Positions 18,800 to 27,514 of a stretch of DNA of 64,000 nt are shown piece after piece; position 1 is the stretch's first letter, and every line of letters starts with the position of its first letter. The position numbers and the translations under genes are program-made. The notes beneath the pieces are model-generated. The model was not told the origin of the DNA. It did not search any database and saw nothing but the letters and a program-made list of their open reading frames with translations. Origin of the DNA: Dawidia soli. GTDB taxonomy: Bacteria; Bacteroidota; Bacteroidia; Cytophagales; Cyclobacteriaceae. The DNA is taken from NCBI RefSeq assembly GCF_018598185.1, contig NZ_JAHESC010000018.1, positions 62,001 to 126,000 of the forward strand, in the 5' to 3' direction.

Positions 18800-19804
18800 C
18801 TAAGCCGTAGACTGCCGGGCCACCAGCACAGAAGATATAGTGATCTTCTCGCCGCGCACGTCCACTTGCTTTTCGAGGCTGCGAAAGAGCAGCGTAGCAG
18901 CCGCCTTGCCCATCTCGAACGCCGGCTGAGTAATAGTGGTCAGCGATGGATTGAGCAAGCCGGCGATCTGCAGGTGGGAGAATCCAACGACGCGTACCTG
19001 CGCCGGTATCGACAAGTTCAGTTCGTGACATACGGTGTACGTTTGTGTAGCGACCTTTTCAACAGATCCCACGATGCCGTCGGGGCGGTGCTTACCCTGC
19101 AACAGATGCCGGATCAGCGGCAGATTGTCAGCCTCGGTATGCGTGCAGCACACCACGGGGTTCGTCTGCTCGTCCAGTCCGTTGTCGCGCAACGCCTGCA
19201 GGTAGCCCTCCTGGCGCTGACGGATGATGGCCAGATCGCCGGCCAGTGATAAAAATGCCAGGCGCTTGCTGCCGCGGTCGATCAGGTGCTGGGTGGCTTT
19301 GCGGCCCGACTCAAAATCGTCGGTGACCACCTGCGCAGAACGGATCCCTTCGCACACCCGGTCGAAGAATACCAGGGGCATATCGCGACTGTCGAGCTCG
19401 ACCAGGTGGTCGCGCGTGGCTTCGTTGGCGACGACAGACATCAGCACGCCGTCAACCCGGCCATTGCGGAACGCCTGAACGATCGATTGCTCACGTCCCA
19501 CGTCTTCATGCGTGAGATAGACCATGACATGATACCCCCTTGCCTGCGCAACTTCCTCGATACCGTCTATGGCACTGGAGAAAAAACTATCGGCCACCTC
19601 GGGAAGCACGACCGCTATGTTGCCGCTGCGGCGCCGCTTGAGGCTGCTCGCATACAGGTTGGGCACATAGTTGAGCCGCGACGCATATTCAAAAACACGC
19701 GCCTTGGTCTCCGGGCTGATCTCATAGCTGTCGCGCAGCGCCTTAGACACCGTAGACACCGCCAGGTTGAGATCGGCCGCTATTTGCTTAATGGTCACAC
19801 CCAT
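18800..19804 (-). CDS. LacI-family transcriptional regulator of the inositol module
   Basis: 334 residues. The N-terminal helix-turn-helix and hinge (VTIKQIAADLNLAVSTVSKAL, RLNYVPNLYASSL) is canonical; a periplasmic-binding-protein-like sensor domain follows (about 60-334). Its start lies 33 bases from a LacI-type operator (19837-19852) in the gap to the divergent myo-inositol oxygenase gene, so it probably represses itself and the oxygenase-symporter genes. The inducer is inferred to be inositol or a breakdown product; this cannot be read from the sequence. Confidence 0.9.
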   Translation of the reverse strand: MGVTIKQIAADLNLAVSTVSKALRDSYEISPETKARVFEYASRLNYVPNLYASSLKRRRSGNIAVVLPEVADSFFSSAIDGIEEVAQARGYHVMVYLTHEDVGREQSIVQAFRNGRVDGVLMSVVANEATRDHLVELDSRDMPLVFFDRVCEGIRSAQVVTDDFESGRKATQHLIDRGSKRLAFLSLAGDLAIIRQRQEGYLQALRDNGLDEQTNPVVCCTHTEADNLPLIRHLLQGKHRPDGIVGSVEKVATQTYTVCHELNLSIPAQVRVVGFSHLQIAGLLNPSLTTITQPAFEMGKAAATLLFRSLEKQVDVRGEKITISSVLVARQSTA

Positions 19805-19836
19805 AGTAACGACAATATGGCTTTTTTGGCTGTACC

Positions 19837-19852
19837 ACGAAAACGGTTTCGT
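19837..19852. promoter_or_regulatory. LacI-type operator
   Basis: ACGAAAACGGTTTCGT: a near-perfect palindrome fitting the LacI-family pattern NGNAANCGNTTNCN with the central CG. It sits between the divergent LacI regulator and myo-inositol oxygenase genes, 88 bases before the latter's start. Confidence 0.75.
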
Positions 19853-19939
19853 AAATAAGCCTGCTCAAAGGGTTGATCCAGGCAGTATTATTCGCCAAGT
19901 TGAGTAAGGTTATTCAATTCCACTAAAACTTTGCGCCCT

Positions 19940-20812
19940 ATGAAGCCTCAAGCCGAAATCAATCCGCTCGCAAACCTGGATGAATGGGAAGATGATCTGC
20001 TCCGTCGATACCCGGATCCGGAGGCCATCGCCAACGAAAAATCCGTTGAAGAATACCGCAACTACGACAACCCCCAACGCGACACGGTAAAGGAGTTCTA
20101 CCGGCTCAACCATACCTATCAGACCTACGACTTCGTCAAGCAAAAGCAAAAGGACTACCTCGCCTTCAACAGGAAGGAAATGCCCATCTGGGATGCCTTT
20201 ACCTTCCTCAACCAGCTGGTCGATGATTCCGACCCCGATACCGACCTGGACCAGCTCCAGCACCTGCTGCAAACCTCCGAAGCCATACGCCGCGACGGAC
20301 ATCCCGACTGGTTCGTGCTCGTGGGCCTGGTACACGACATGGGTAAAGTGCTGTGCCTCTTTGGCGAGCCCCAGTGGGCCGTGGTAGGCGACACCTTCCC
20401 GGTAGGCTGCGCCCATTCCGACAAGATCGTGTTCCCCGAGTTCTTCTCGGCCAACCCCGACCACGCCAACCCGCAGTACAATACCAAACACGGAATCTAT
20501 AAGCCCAACTGCGGCCTGCGGAATGTGGACATGTCCTGGGGCCACGACGAATATGTCTACCAGATGATGAAAGACTACATTCCCGAGCCCGGCCTCTACA
20601 TGCTGCGTTACCACTCCTTCTATGCGCAGCATCGTGAGCATGCCTATGAGCACCTGCTCGACGACCACGACCGCGAGATGTTCAAATGGGTGAATCTCTT
20701 CAACCCATACGACCTGTATTCCAAGAACCCCAACCCACCCGACTGGAAGGAGCTCAAACCGTACTATGAAGACCTCGTAGCCAAATATTTACCGGCCACG
20801 CTGAAATTTTGA
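19940..20812 (+). CDS. Myo-inositol oxygenase (EC 1.13.99.1)
   Basis: Converts myo-inositol and O2 to D-glucuronate using a mixed-valent di-iron centre in an HD-type fold. 290 residues, like the animal enzyme. All six iron ligands known from mouse MIOX have counterparts: His108 (LQHLLQTSEAIR), His132-Asp133 (GLVHDMGK), His202 (WGHDEY), His225 (YHSFY) and Asp258 (FNPYDLYSK). Start taken at the ATG (19940), with an in-frame TTG nine bases upstream. The divergent LacI gene and downstream symporter form an inositol uptake-and-oxidation unit; glucuronate catabolic genes are not in the window. Confidence 0.95.
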   Translation: MKPQAEINPLANLDEWEDDLLRRYPDPEAIANEKSVEEYRNYDNPQRDTVKEFYRLNHTYQTYDFVKQKQKDYLAFNRKEMPIWDAFTFLNQLVDDSDPDTDLDQLQHLLQTSEAIRRDGHPDWFVLVGLVHDMGKVLCLFGEPQWAVVGDTFPVGCAHSDKIVFPEFFSANPDHANPQYNTKHGIYKPNCGLRNVDMSWGHDEYVYQMMKDYIPEPGLYMLRYHSFYAQHREHAYEHLLDDHDREMFKWVNLFNPYDLYSKNPNPPDWKELKPYYEDLVAKYLPATLKF

Positions 20813-20828
20813 GTCTAACCGTTTGAAA

Positions 20829-20970
20829 CTCAAAGTTAAAAGCGCAACGCTCCGGGCTTAAAGCAGAAAGCGTGGGGATGGCAATTTTCAGCTTCAGGCG
20901 CAAATGACCTCTTGCTGGAAATTGCCATCTTTATTTCTTTTATTTAACACTTTAAGCTCCAAACTTTGAG
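20829..20970 (+). repeat. Nested inverted repeat with terminator-like core
   Basis: Three nested pairs of arms: CTCAAAGTT (20829-20837) with 20962-20970, GCTTAAAG (20856-20863) with 20950-20957, and a 16-base core arm (20877-20892) with 20914-20929 (one G-T wobble). T-rich DNA follows the core stem, so it can end transcription after the oxygenase gene. The longer symmetry suggests a mobile palindromic element or an attenuator before the symporter. Confidence 0.65.
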
Positions 20971-20994
20971 CCTTGTGCCCCCTTACCCAACCCT

Positions 20995-22629
20995 ATGAAC
21001 CGGCTACACCCAGCGGACTATATTGTCTTCCTGATCTATTTTGTTCTCGTATCGGCCTACGGCTACTACGTATACAAGCGTAAAACCCGCAACACCACGG
21101 GCGATTCCAAGGATTTCTTCCTGGCAGAAGGCTCGCTCACCTGGTGGGCCATCGGCGCATCGCTCATCGCCTCCAACATTTCTGCAGAGCATTTCATCGG
21201 CATGTCGGGCTCCGGATTTGCACTGGGCCTCGCCATCTCTACCTACGAATGGATGGCGGCCGCCACGTTGATCATCGTCGCGGTCTTTTTCATTCCCATC
21301 TACCTCAGGAATAAGATCTACACCATGCCCCAGTTCCTGGCAAGGCGGTATAACGACACCGTCAGCACCATCATGGCCGTGTTCTGGATCCTCGTATATG
21401 TCTTCGTAAACCTCACGTCCATTCTCTACCTGGGGGCCATCGCCATTACGTCCATCTCCACCATCAGCTTCAACTGGTGCATCGCCGGTCTGATCGTCTT
21501 CTCCGTTATCGTCACACTCGGCGGCATGAAGGTGATCGGCTATACCGACGTCGTGCAGGTAGCCGTGCTGCTCATCGGCGGCCTCGTAACCACCTACCTC
21601 GCGCTGACGCTCCTGGCAGAAAAATCAGGCTATGCTGCGAACATATTCACCGGGCTCTCGCTGCTGCGCGAAAAAGCAGCGTCGCACTTTCACATGATCT
21701 TCGCCGAAGATCACCCTTATCACAAAGACCTGCCCGGCTTGTCCGTGCTCATCGGCGGTATGTGGATCAACAACCTCGCCTATTGGGGATGCAATCAATA
21801 TATCACCCAACGCGCACTCGGCGCCGACCTCAAGACCGCGCGCAACGGCATTCTCTTTGCCGCCTTCATCAAGCTTCTCATTCCGGTCATCGCCGTATTA
21901 CCCGGCATCGCCATGTATGTGCTCCACCAGCAGGGATTATTTCAGCAGGAAATGACCGACGAGCTTGGCGTCCTCAAACCCGACCACGCCTACCCTACCC
22001 TCATGAACCTGCTGCCGCCGGGCCTTAAAGGTGTCGCCTTCGCTGCGCTTACAGCCGCCATAGTCGCTTCGCTCGCCGGCAAAGCCAACAGCATCTCCAC
22101 CATCTTCTCACTCGACATCTATAAAAAGTTCTTCGACAAGAACGCCAGCGAAAAAACCGTCGTCAGCACCGGCAAGTGGGCCGTCATCGTATCACTCGTC
22201 ATTGCCGGCATCGTTGCCCCGTCGCTGCGCTCACTCGACCAGGCATACCAGTTCATACAGGAGTATGTAGGGTTCATCTCCCCCGGCGTGCTCGCCATTT
22301 TCCTCATGGGCCTGTTTTGGAAAAGGACCACGTCCGCAGCAGCGCTCACCGGCACACTCCTCACCATACCCATATCGACGATCTTAAAATTCCTGCCGCA
22401 GTGGTCAAACGGCGCATTCCCCGATTATCCCTTCCTCGACCGCATGACGATCACCTTCTGCTTCATCATAGCGGTGATGGTCATCATCAGTCTCCTGAAG
22501 CCACAGCACGAGAACAAAAGCACACCGGTGGAGATTGACCGCAGCATGTTCAAAGTATCACCCGCATTTATGGTGGGAGCCATCATTATTGTCGGAATCT
22601 TAACGGGGCTCTATTCTACATTCTGGTAA
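20995..22629 (+). CDS. Sodium:solute symporter (SSS family), probable inositol transporter
   Basis: 544 residues with about 13-14 hydrophobic helices, inner membrane. SSS/SGLT features: DFFLAEGSLTWWAIGASLIASNISAEHFIGMSGSG near the N-terminus, YTMPQFLARRY, GGMKVIGYTDVVQ, and AALTAAIVASLAGKANSIS (the conserved sodium-site helix). The subgroup resembles eukaryotic-type SGLT sugar/inositol carriers. Its position after myo-inositol oxygenase supports myo-inositol import with Na+; glucuronate or another sugar acid is the alternative. It is separated from the oxygenase by a long hairpin element. Confidence 0.9.
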   Translation: MNRLHPADYIVFLIYFVLVSAYGYYVYKRKTRNTTGDSKDFFLAEGSLTWWAIGASLIASNISAEHFIGMSGSGFALGLAISTYEWMAAATLIIVAVFFIPIYLRNKIYTMPQFLARRYNDTVSTIMAVFWILVYVFVNLTSILYLGAIAITSISTISFNWCIAGLIVFSVIVTLGGMKVIGYTDVVQVAVLLIGGLVTTYLALTLLAEKSGYAANIFTGLSLLREKAASHFHMIFAEDHPYHKDLPGLSVLIGGMWINNLAYWGCNQYITQRALGADLKTARNGILFAAFIKLLIPVIAVLPGIAMYVLHQQGLFQQEMTDELGVLKPDHAYPTLMNLLPPGLKGVAFAALTAAIVASLAGKANSISTIFSLDIYKKFFDKNASEKTVVSTGKWAVIVSLVIAGIVAPSLRSLDQAYQFIQEYVGFISPGVLAIFLMGLFWKRTTSAAALTGTLLTIPISTILKFLPQWSNGAFPDYPFLDRMTITFCFIIAVMVIISLLKPQHENKSTPVEIDRSMFKVSPAFMVGAIIIVGILTGLYSTFW

Positions 22630-22658
22630 CAGATGTCTCCACGGGAATGAAGACAGGA

Positions 22659-22715
22659 ACACATCATCATGGAACTTAGCCGAAATCGCGGATTTTATCG
22701 AGCATGATGATGTGT
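22659..22715. terminator. 13-base perfect inverted repeat between convergent genes
   Basis: ACACATCATCATG (22659-22671) pairs with CATGATGATGTGT (22703-22715). The right arm lies within the last codons of the minus-strand gene and the 31-base spacer contains its stop codon. Possible shared transcript 3' end structure; no T-run. Confidence 0.4.
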
Positions 22716-23317
22716 AGTCCTGTGGAGAGCGTTTTGGGGGCTTTTGCCATTTTCTCAGCGAGCAGCGATGTAGGCAGTGGCCTGAATTTTCTGAATAACC
22801 CCAGGCCGTTCAGAAAGTTTAGCAGCAGCGCGCTCACCCGCTCGCCCGATCGATCGGTATTCTTGCGCAACAACATGGCAGGCTTGAATATAATGTATTG
22901 ATTAAACGCAAGGGTCTCAATTTGATCTTCCAGTTTACCCTTCACCATAGAATAGTATAGAGGACTGGATGCTTTCGCCCCATACGCAGACAATAACACG
23001 GCGCTAAAGACACCGTTTCGTTTGGCGACCTCGGCGAACTTTAACGGTATCTCAAAATCGATATGCCACTGTCTGTCTCGGGAACCGGCAGTCTTCAGCG
23101 TTGTTCCCAGGCATGAGAACCAAACGTCTCCATGGACAAATGGGGATACAGCCTCCAGGTTGTCGAAATCAGTGAGTATCTCCGTCAGTTTGGGGTGACT
23201 TCGCTGGGTGGGAGCACGAACAAATATCACAACGGCTGCGTAGTCCGCATCATGCAGTAAGAAATCAACCAGGTTTTTACCCGTTGCACCGGTGGCGCCG
23301 ATAACTAAGGCTTTCAT
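22676..23317 (-). CDS. NAD(P)-binding Rossmann protein (HTATIP2/TIP30-like)
   Basis: 213 residues. The N-terminal GATGATGKNLVDFLL (from residue 8) is an atypical-SDR nucleotide-binding loop. DVWFSCLGTTLKTAGSRDRQW and VLLSAYGAKASSPLYYSMVKGKLE match TIP30/HTATIP2-like short-chain proteins, in which Tyr-x-x-x-Lys is present as YSMVKGK. Substrate unknown. Last gene of a minus-strand series starting at 27325. Confidence 0.87.
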   Translation of the reverse strand: MKALVIGATGATGKNLVDFLLHDADYAAVVIFVRAPTQRSHPKLTEILTDFDNLEAVSPFVHGDVWFSCLGTTLKTAGSRDRQWHIDFEIPLKFAEVAKRNGVFSAVLLSAYGAKASSPLYYSMVKGKLEDQIETLAFNQYIIFKPAMLLRKNTDRSGERVSALLLNFLNGLGLFRKFRPLPTSLLAEKMAKAPKTLSTGLHIIMLDKIRDFG

Positions 23318-23389
23318 GTCTAAAAGTTTAATGCTTTACGTTTTAATCCCTGTCTTTCGGCGTCACCCGATGCGGGTTTTGTTTTGGGA

Positions 23390-24205
23390 TCAGTGCTTGG
23401 TCAGCCAGGTTTCCACTGCCCTCGAAAAATCGGCGACATCGATGGGGTGGCGGCTGGTGATGAGGTTTCCATCGATCACTACAGGCTCTTCCAGCACCGT
23501 ACCTCCCGCATTCTTCAAATCTACCTGGATGTTCCAGTACCCCGTAAGTTTTCTCCCTTTAAGGATATCAGCGGATGCCAGCACAACCGGCGCGTGACAG
23601 ATCGCGGCAATCAATTTCCCCGACTTGTTGAAATCCTGAATGAACCGGATTACGTCTTTGTCGAATCGTAAGTTATCAGGGTTCCAGGCGCCGCCCGGGA
23701 TGAAGATCGCGTCGTAATCACTCACCTTGATCTGGTCTGCCGTGCGGTCGAACTTAATCCAGCCTACAGGCTGTAGGTATTGAATGGCCATGATATGTGT
23801 CTTTGCCATTTCAGGAGTGCTCAGCCCGTATCGTTCAGGAGCGGGATTGAATTTAGGCGCAACGATCTCCACCTGGGCGCCCAATTCGCGGAAGTACCAT
23901 ACCGGTCCCGATAGTTCTATTTCTTCGAAACCATCGGCGGCAAGTACAGCGATCTTTTTACCCTTTAACGCTGTTCTGTTCGCTACCGGAGTAAAAAAGA
24001 ATGCTCTCAACGCTTCGTTTCCAGTAGCATTCAGCAATCGCGCTAGGGGCATATTGACAACCGCGGAGGGAGAGGTCAGCTGGTTCAGCACCTCCAGCTC
24101 ATACGATAGTAGTTGGCCCGTGGCTACTTTCACCTGGGCTTCAGTGTTGACGACAGTATGCATAATGATAATACCTGTTAGAATAAATTGATGTATTGCC
24201 TTCAT
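23390..24205 (-). CDS. Exported DJ-1/PfpI-family protein
   Basis: 271 residues. An N-terminal hydrophobic segment (ILTGIIIMHTVVNTEAQ) acts as a signal peptide or anchor. The DJ-1/PfpI domain covers about 80-271: KIAVLAADGFEEIELSGPVW, AIFIPGGAWNP, and the nucleophile elbow IAAICHAPVVL with its Cys, then YWNIQVDLKNAG. Family members are glyoxalases, deglycases, chaperones or amidases, so specificity is open. About 55 residues between the signal and domain are not recognised. In the same operon as cupin, carboxymuconolactone-decarboxylase-like and hydrolase genes. Confidence 0.87.
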   Translation of the reverse strand: MKAIHQFILTGIIIMHTVVNTEAQVKVATGQLLSYELEVLNQLTSPSAVVNMPLARLLNATGNEALRAFFFTPVANRTALKGKKIAVLAADGFEEIELSGPVWYFRELGAQVEIVAPKFNPAPERYGLSTPEMAKTHIMAIQYLQPVGWIKFDRTADQIKVSDYDAIFIPGGAWNPDNLRFDKDVIRFIQDFNKSGKLIAAICHAPVVLASADILKGRKLTGYWNIQVDLKNAGGTVLEEPVVIDGNLITSRHPIDVADFSRAVETWLTKH

Positions 24206-24251
24206 AGGGTTTGTTTTATTGTGTGGGTCATTAATATTTCAGACGGGAATG

Positions 24252-25019
24252 TCATTCGCGGGTAAGGGGCGCGAATTCTATAAGCTTGTGAAGGCCGGCC
24301 TGAAAGGGTTGCTTTTTTATGCTTGTATGGAGGTAGTCGATCACAGGTTGTATGGGTGGAAATTTAAGGTGGTATTGAAACGCATCTTCACTTCTGAACT
24401 TTTCGTAGGTAACGAACTGTGTGCTGTCCCCTTCCAACTGTGAGAGCTGATAGGCAATGACACCTGGCTCACGGCGAAATTGCGGCATGGCCGTGTGATA
24501 GACCGCCATAAACTTTTGTTCTGTTCCGGCCTTTGCATCGACAAACAGCATAACGGTGATCGGATCATCTGTTTTCCTGACAACACTACGCCACTGCTGT
24601 TTGGAGAGCGGTTCCAGGTCTTTTACATCGATCCTTTTCGCTGGTTTTAATAGCGCTGTTTTCGCTAACGACTCAATGGCCCGGCTTTCAACGCTCTTGC
24701 CGGCCTTTTCCAACGCAACTTTATCGATCCATCGTTCGATGATCCACAGCACAGACGGATCTTCTTGCTCATAGTATGCTTCCGATAGAACATTGCTTTC
24801 CCGGCCCAGCGAATGGCTCACATAATCACGCACAACGTTGCGGAATGCGGTCTGATAGTCCGGCTTGACGTCGTACCGGGTTAGCCTCGCCGCGAAGTCA
24901 TTGTTGTTAGCTTGATCCCGGCTGGATTCTCCGGCAACAACGTCGTGGGGATGTTGTGCGTTCGGGGTCGTCGGGCACAGGAAAAATAGCATGATTAAAA
25001 TAATCGCCATGCGTTTCAT
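24252..25019 (-). CDS. Exported protein with two antibiotic-biosynthesis-monooxygenase-like (ABM) domains
   Basis: 255 residues from the chosen start (MKRMAIILIMLFFLC), which gives a clean signal peptide ending PNAQ; an in-frame ATG 30 bases upstream is the alternative. Two ferredoxin-like ABM units are visible: about 45-115 (AFRNVVRDYV, VLWIIERWIDKVALEKA) and about 150-235 (MLFVDAKAGTEQKFMAVY, FVTYEKFRSEDAFQYHL). Family members are cofactor-less oxygenases or haem-degrading enzymes; these domains may also just bind small molecules. Within the minus-strand redox operon. Confidence 0.75.
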   Translation of the reverse strand: MKRMAIILIMLFFLCPTTPNAQHPHDVVAGESSRDQANNNDFAARLTRYDVKPDYQTAFRNVVRDYVSHSLGRESNVLSEAYYEQEDPSVLWIIERWIDKVALEKAGKSVESRAIESLAKTALLKPAKRIDVKDLEPLSKQQWRSVVRKTDDPITVMLFVDAKAGTEQKFMAVYHTAMPQFRREPGVIAYQLSQLEGDSTQFVTYEKFRSEDAFQYHLKFPPIQPVIDYLHTSIKKQPFQAGLHKLIEFAPLTRE

Positions 25020-25070
25020 TGAAAATGATATTGGCCTCGTTGTATCCATGTGCGTAAAATAATCACGACG

Positions 25071-25880
25071 TTATTTCGCAATCTCGAGCAATAGCGCTGA
25101 CACCTCATGTGGTTTGGCCAAAAAAGGCGAGTGACTGGTGTCGAGCTGATAGACGGCTTTGATACCCGCCCGCGCGATCATCCGGTCCTGGAAGCCTGGT
25201 GAGATCACGACGTCATGAAGCGTCTTGATATAGACCTTACTGACGGTGCCGAAATGATTATCGGTCAGGGTAACTTTGTTGGTGAATGGGATGGCGGGTT
25301 CTGCACGATAATTTTCGATCACCCGCTTTTTGTCCGCCGGTGAACCATCGCTTACAAAGAGATCTGTCACCTTGTTATTCAAAACATCGAGCGTTAACTT
25401 ATCGGCCGACGGAACCAACGCAGGGCCTAGTTGAGAATCGGGATCCGAATAAGCCAGGTCTGTCAGCGCCTGCCCGGAGGCCGGAAGGAACGCGGCGATA
25501 TAGACCAGTTTGTGGATCCTTGTCGGAATCTTTTCGGCTACAGTTGTCACGACCATTCCACCCATGCTGTGCCCCACCAGGATCACTTTGCCGTTTACTT
25601 CCGAAACAGCCTCGATAACCTTATTACTGTAAACATCGAGGGTCAGGTTCAGCGGCGGAGTATTGTCATCGCCGTGACCCGGTAATTGGACGATGACCAC
25701 CTTGTTACCTTTATTGACCAGGTCGGCGCGCACGGCGTCCCAGACATACGGTGCTTGCCACGCGCCGTGTACCAACACATATGTATTGGTGGCGGTAGTG
25801 TTGTCCTCATCAACTGTATAGGTTGCAAATGCCGATAATGTAAATGCTGCCGACAGCAGCGTTAATATTGCCTTTTCCAT
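25071..25880 (-). CDS. Exported alpha/beta-hydrolase esterase
   Basis: 269 residues with a signal peptide (ILTLLSAAFTLSAFA). Alpha/beta-hydrolase: oxyanion region VLVHGAWQAPYVWD, nucleophile elbow GHSMGG with Ser105, and a catalytic His in DTSHSPFLAKP near the C-terminus. The pattern is like plant methylesterase / EstC-type salicylate-family esterases. Substrate unknown. Gaps to neighbours are 41 and 51 bases, consistent with one operon. Confidence 0.87.
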   Translation of the reverse strand: MEKAILTLLSAAFTLSAFATYTVDEDNTTATNTYVLVHGAWQAPYVWDAVRADLVNKGNKVVIVQLPGHGDDNTPPLNLTLDVYSNKVIEAVSEVNGKVILVGHSMGGMVVTTVAEKIPTRIHKLVYIAAFLPASGQALTDLAYSDPDSQLGPALVPSADKLTLDVLNNKVTDLFVSDGSPADKKRVIENYRAEPAIPFTNKVTLTDNHFGTVSKVYIKTLHDVVISPGFQDRMIARAGIKAVYQLDTSHSPFLAKPHEVSALLLEIAK

Positions 25881-25921
25881 TTTCTTAATTTTTATTGTTC
25901 ATGAATGTTTAGTGAAGATGT

Positions 25922-26506
25922 CTAACCGTGTTTCTGATGTCGGATGTTGTCAGGGGCTGGCATATCGAATCCGTTTAAGATCATAGCCAGAAGACTATAG
26001 CCGCCGATCAGGAAGAAGAGCTCGGCCACGCCCTCACGCCCCAGCAGGTGTACGGCCCATTGATAGGTTGCATCGGGAACAACGCGTCCCCGCGCTAGCG
26101 CGCTGGCGATATCGTGGGCAACGGCTTCCTGTTCAGTCAGTCCATGAGGCTGTCCCCCGGCTGCCAGTGTTGCGATAGCATTGGCGGGAAGGCCGAACGC
26201 CTTCGCCATGATCTCATGCGCATAGAGCACGAAGCGGGCCCCAAATGCTGCCCCTATCGTAAGAATGGCTACTTCACGCACACGTTTGTCAAGTGTGGCA
26301 TGAACGTCCAGCGTTCGTATAAAGCTCAACGCCGGGACGCCGAACTGCGGGTAGTGTAGCATGGGCGGAAATGGTCCAAGCAACGCTCCCTGCTCGTCGA
26401 TCATGGTTACCTGGCTCTGACTCCGGCCAATGAGGTTGGCGATCTCGTCATGCACGTGACGGACTTCTGCACCAAGGGTATCGGGTGGTAACGGTTTGAT
26501 GCGCAT
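25922..26506 (-). CDS. Carboxymuconolactone-decarboxylase/AhpD-like protein
   Basis: 194 residues. The helical CMD core is seen in LDKRVREVAILTIGAAFGARFVLYAHEIMAKAFGL. The CxxC redox pair of AhpD is absent at the expected place (GARFVLYAHE), so a peroxidase role is unlikely; the conserved His remains. Members without CxxC are often described as decarboxylase-like, of unknown substrate. Four bases separate it from the cupin gene, so the two are surely cotranscribed. Confidence 0.87.
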   Translation of the reverse strand: MRIKPLPPDTLGAEVRHVHDEIANLIGRSQSQVTMIDEQGALLGPFPPMLHYPQFGVPALSFIRTLDVHATLDKRVREVAILTIGAAFGARFVLYAHEIMAKAFGLPANAIATLAAGGQPHGLTEQEAVAHDIASALARGRVVPDATYQWAVHLLGREGVAELFFLIGGYSLLAMILNGFDMPAPDNIRHQKHG

Positions 26507-26510
26507 AGCT

Positions 26511-27092
26511 TTATTTTTTTTCCGGTAAAAGCTCAGGAGAGAACCGGCCGTCGATCAGGACAAAGGCCATGCGACAGATCTTTCCTGACCGGTTAGCCCA
26601 GGCATGGTTTGTACCGTTTTGAATAACGACATCACCGGCCTGGAGGGTAGTCTCACCACGATCGAGGACCATCGTTATCTCGCCTTCGAGCACGATGCCA
26701 TAGTCCACGGTTTGCGTGCGGTGCATTAATGGATGGGGGGCGCCGTCCTGCGAAGTCGAGGCGCTTTCGTTACCCATGAACTTAAACTTAGCCTGGGCAT
26801 CTGCCCCGGTAAGTTTTCGGATCTCATCGCCCTCCGGGGGGAATTCGATCACCCGTATCCGGGTCCCCTTGCCGGGCGGTGCCAGCACCAGACTATCCTC
26901 GTTCGGGGCGCCCGGCTGTGCCGTGATCAAAGCAGGCGTTTCCGCCGTGTGCCATACTTCAAAGAAAGTAGGACCACCGGGCCCGCCGACAAGCTGCATT
27001 GCCATAGGCGGCAGGTTAGGGATAACAATAGCTTTCCCATCGGCGTCATGGCCGGTCACGATGCGCTTGAATACCGTTGGCTGTTCGTTCAT
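26511..27092 (-). CDS. Cupin-domain protein
   Basis: 193 residues from ATG 27092; an in-frame upstream start would run into the 2TM gene and is not protein-like. The cupin barrel is at about 110-185: MHRTQTVDYGIVLEGEITMV, then LQAGDVVIQNGTNHAW, where the His of motif 2 is present and motif 1 keeps a single His. The N-terminal part carries an extra beta domain (GPGGPTFFEVWHTAETPA). Probably a small-molecule-binding or isomerase/dioxygenase-like protein. Confidence 0.85.
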   Translation of the reverse strand: MNEQPTVFKRIVTGHDADGKAIVIPNLPPMAMQLVGGPGGPTFFEVWHTAETPALITAQPGAPNEDSLVLAPPGKGTRIRVIEFPPEGDEIRKLTGADAQAKFKFMGNESASTSQDGAPHPLMHRTQTVDYGIVLEGEITMVLDRGETTLQAGDVVIQNGTNHAWANRSGKICRMAFVLIDGRFSPELLPEKK

Positions 27093-27100
27093 GGCGGGTA

Positions 27101-27325
27101 CTAATTGTTTACCGATTTCCTGAAAACGAATGCGCCGAGATAGTGAAAGAGTACACCGATGGCCCATGCCGGCGTTGACCAAAGCGGCCACACATACGTT
27201 CTGTCGGTCAGATACCAAACAATCCATAGGGCCGGTGTTGCCAGCAGAAAAACAAGGAGATGAATTCTAAAGCCCGCCCTCACATTCACTTTTGTGCCTG
27301 CAGACCAGTTCGATTGATGTGTCAT
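27101..27325 (-). CDS. 2TM-domain membrane protein
   Basis: 74 residues with two transmembrane helices (about 20-40 IHLLVFLLATPALWIVWYL and 50-68 WAIGVLFHYLGAFVF), matching the Bacteroidota 2TM domain. This domain also occurs next to LytTR regulators. First gene of a seven-gene minus-strand run ending at 22676; the next start is eight bases past its stop. Confidence 0.85.
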   Translation of the reverse strand: MTHQSNWSAGTKVNVRAGFRIHLLVFLLATPALWIVWYLTDRTYVWPLWSTPAWAIGVLFHYLGAFVFRKSVNN

Positions 27326-27514
27326 ATAGAGTTAGATTTAAGGTGAGCGATACAGTTGGTTTTGCTGATGCAAATATTGTCGACGGCGACGCTGGAGAGG
27401 GATGAAATTCGTCCGGAAATAGGGGTACAAACGTCCTGATCGATCGCCACCATTGAGATACACTTCCAATTTGCCTAACTTGAGTCGCATCCACAGCCTC
27501 TGAATTTAATTGTA

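Noticed and set aside
25922-26506. AhpD-type peroxidase partner function for the CMD protein
   Set aside because: The CxxC redox pair is missing.
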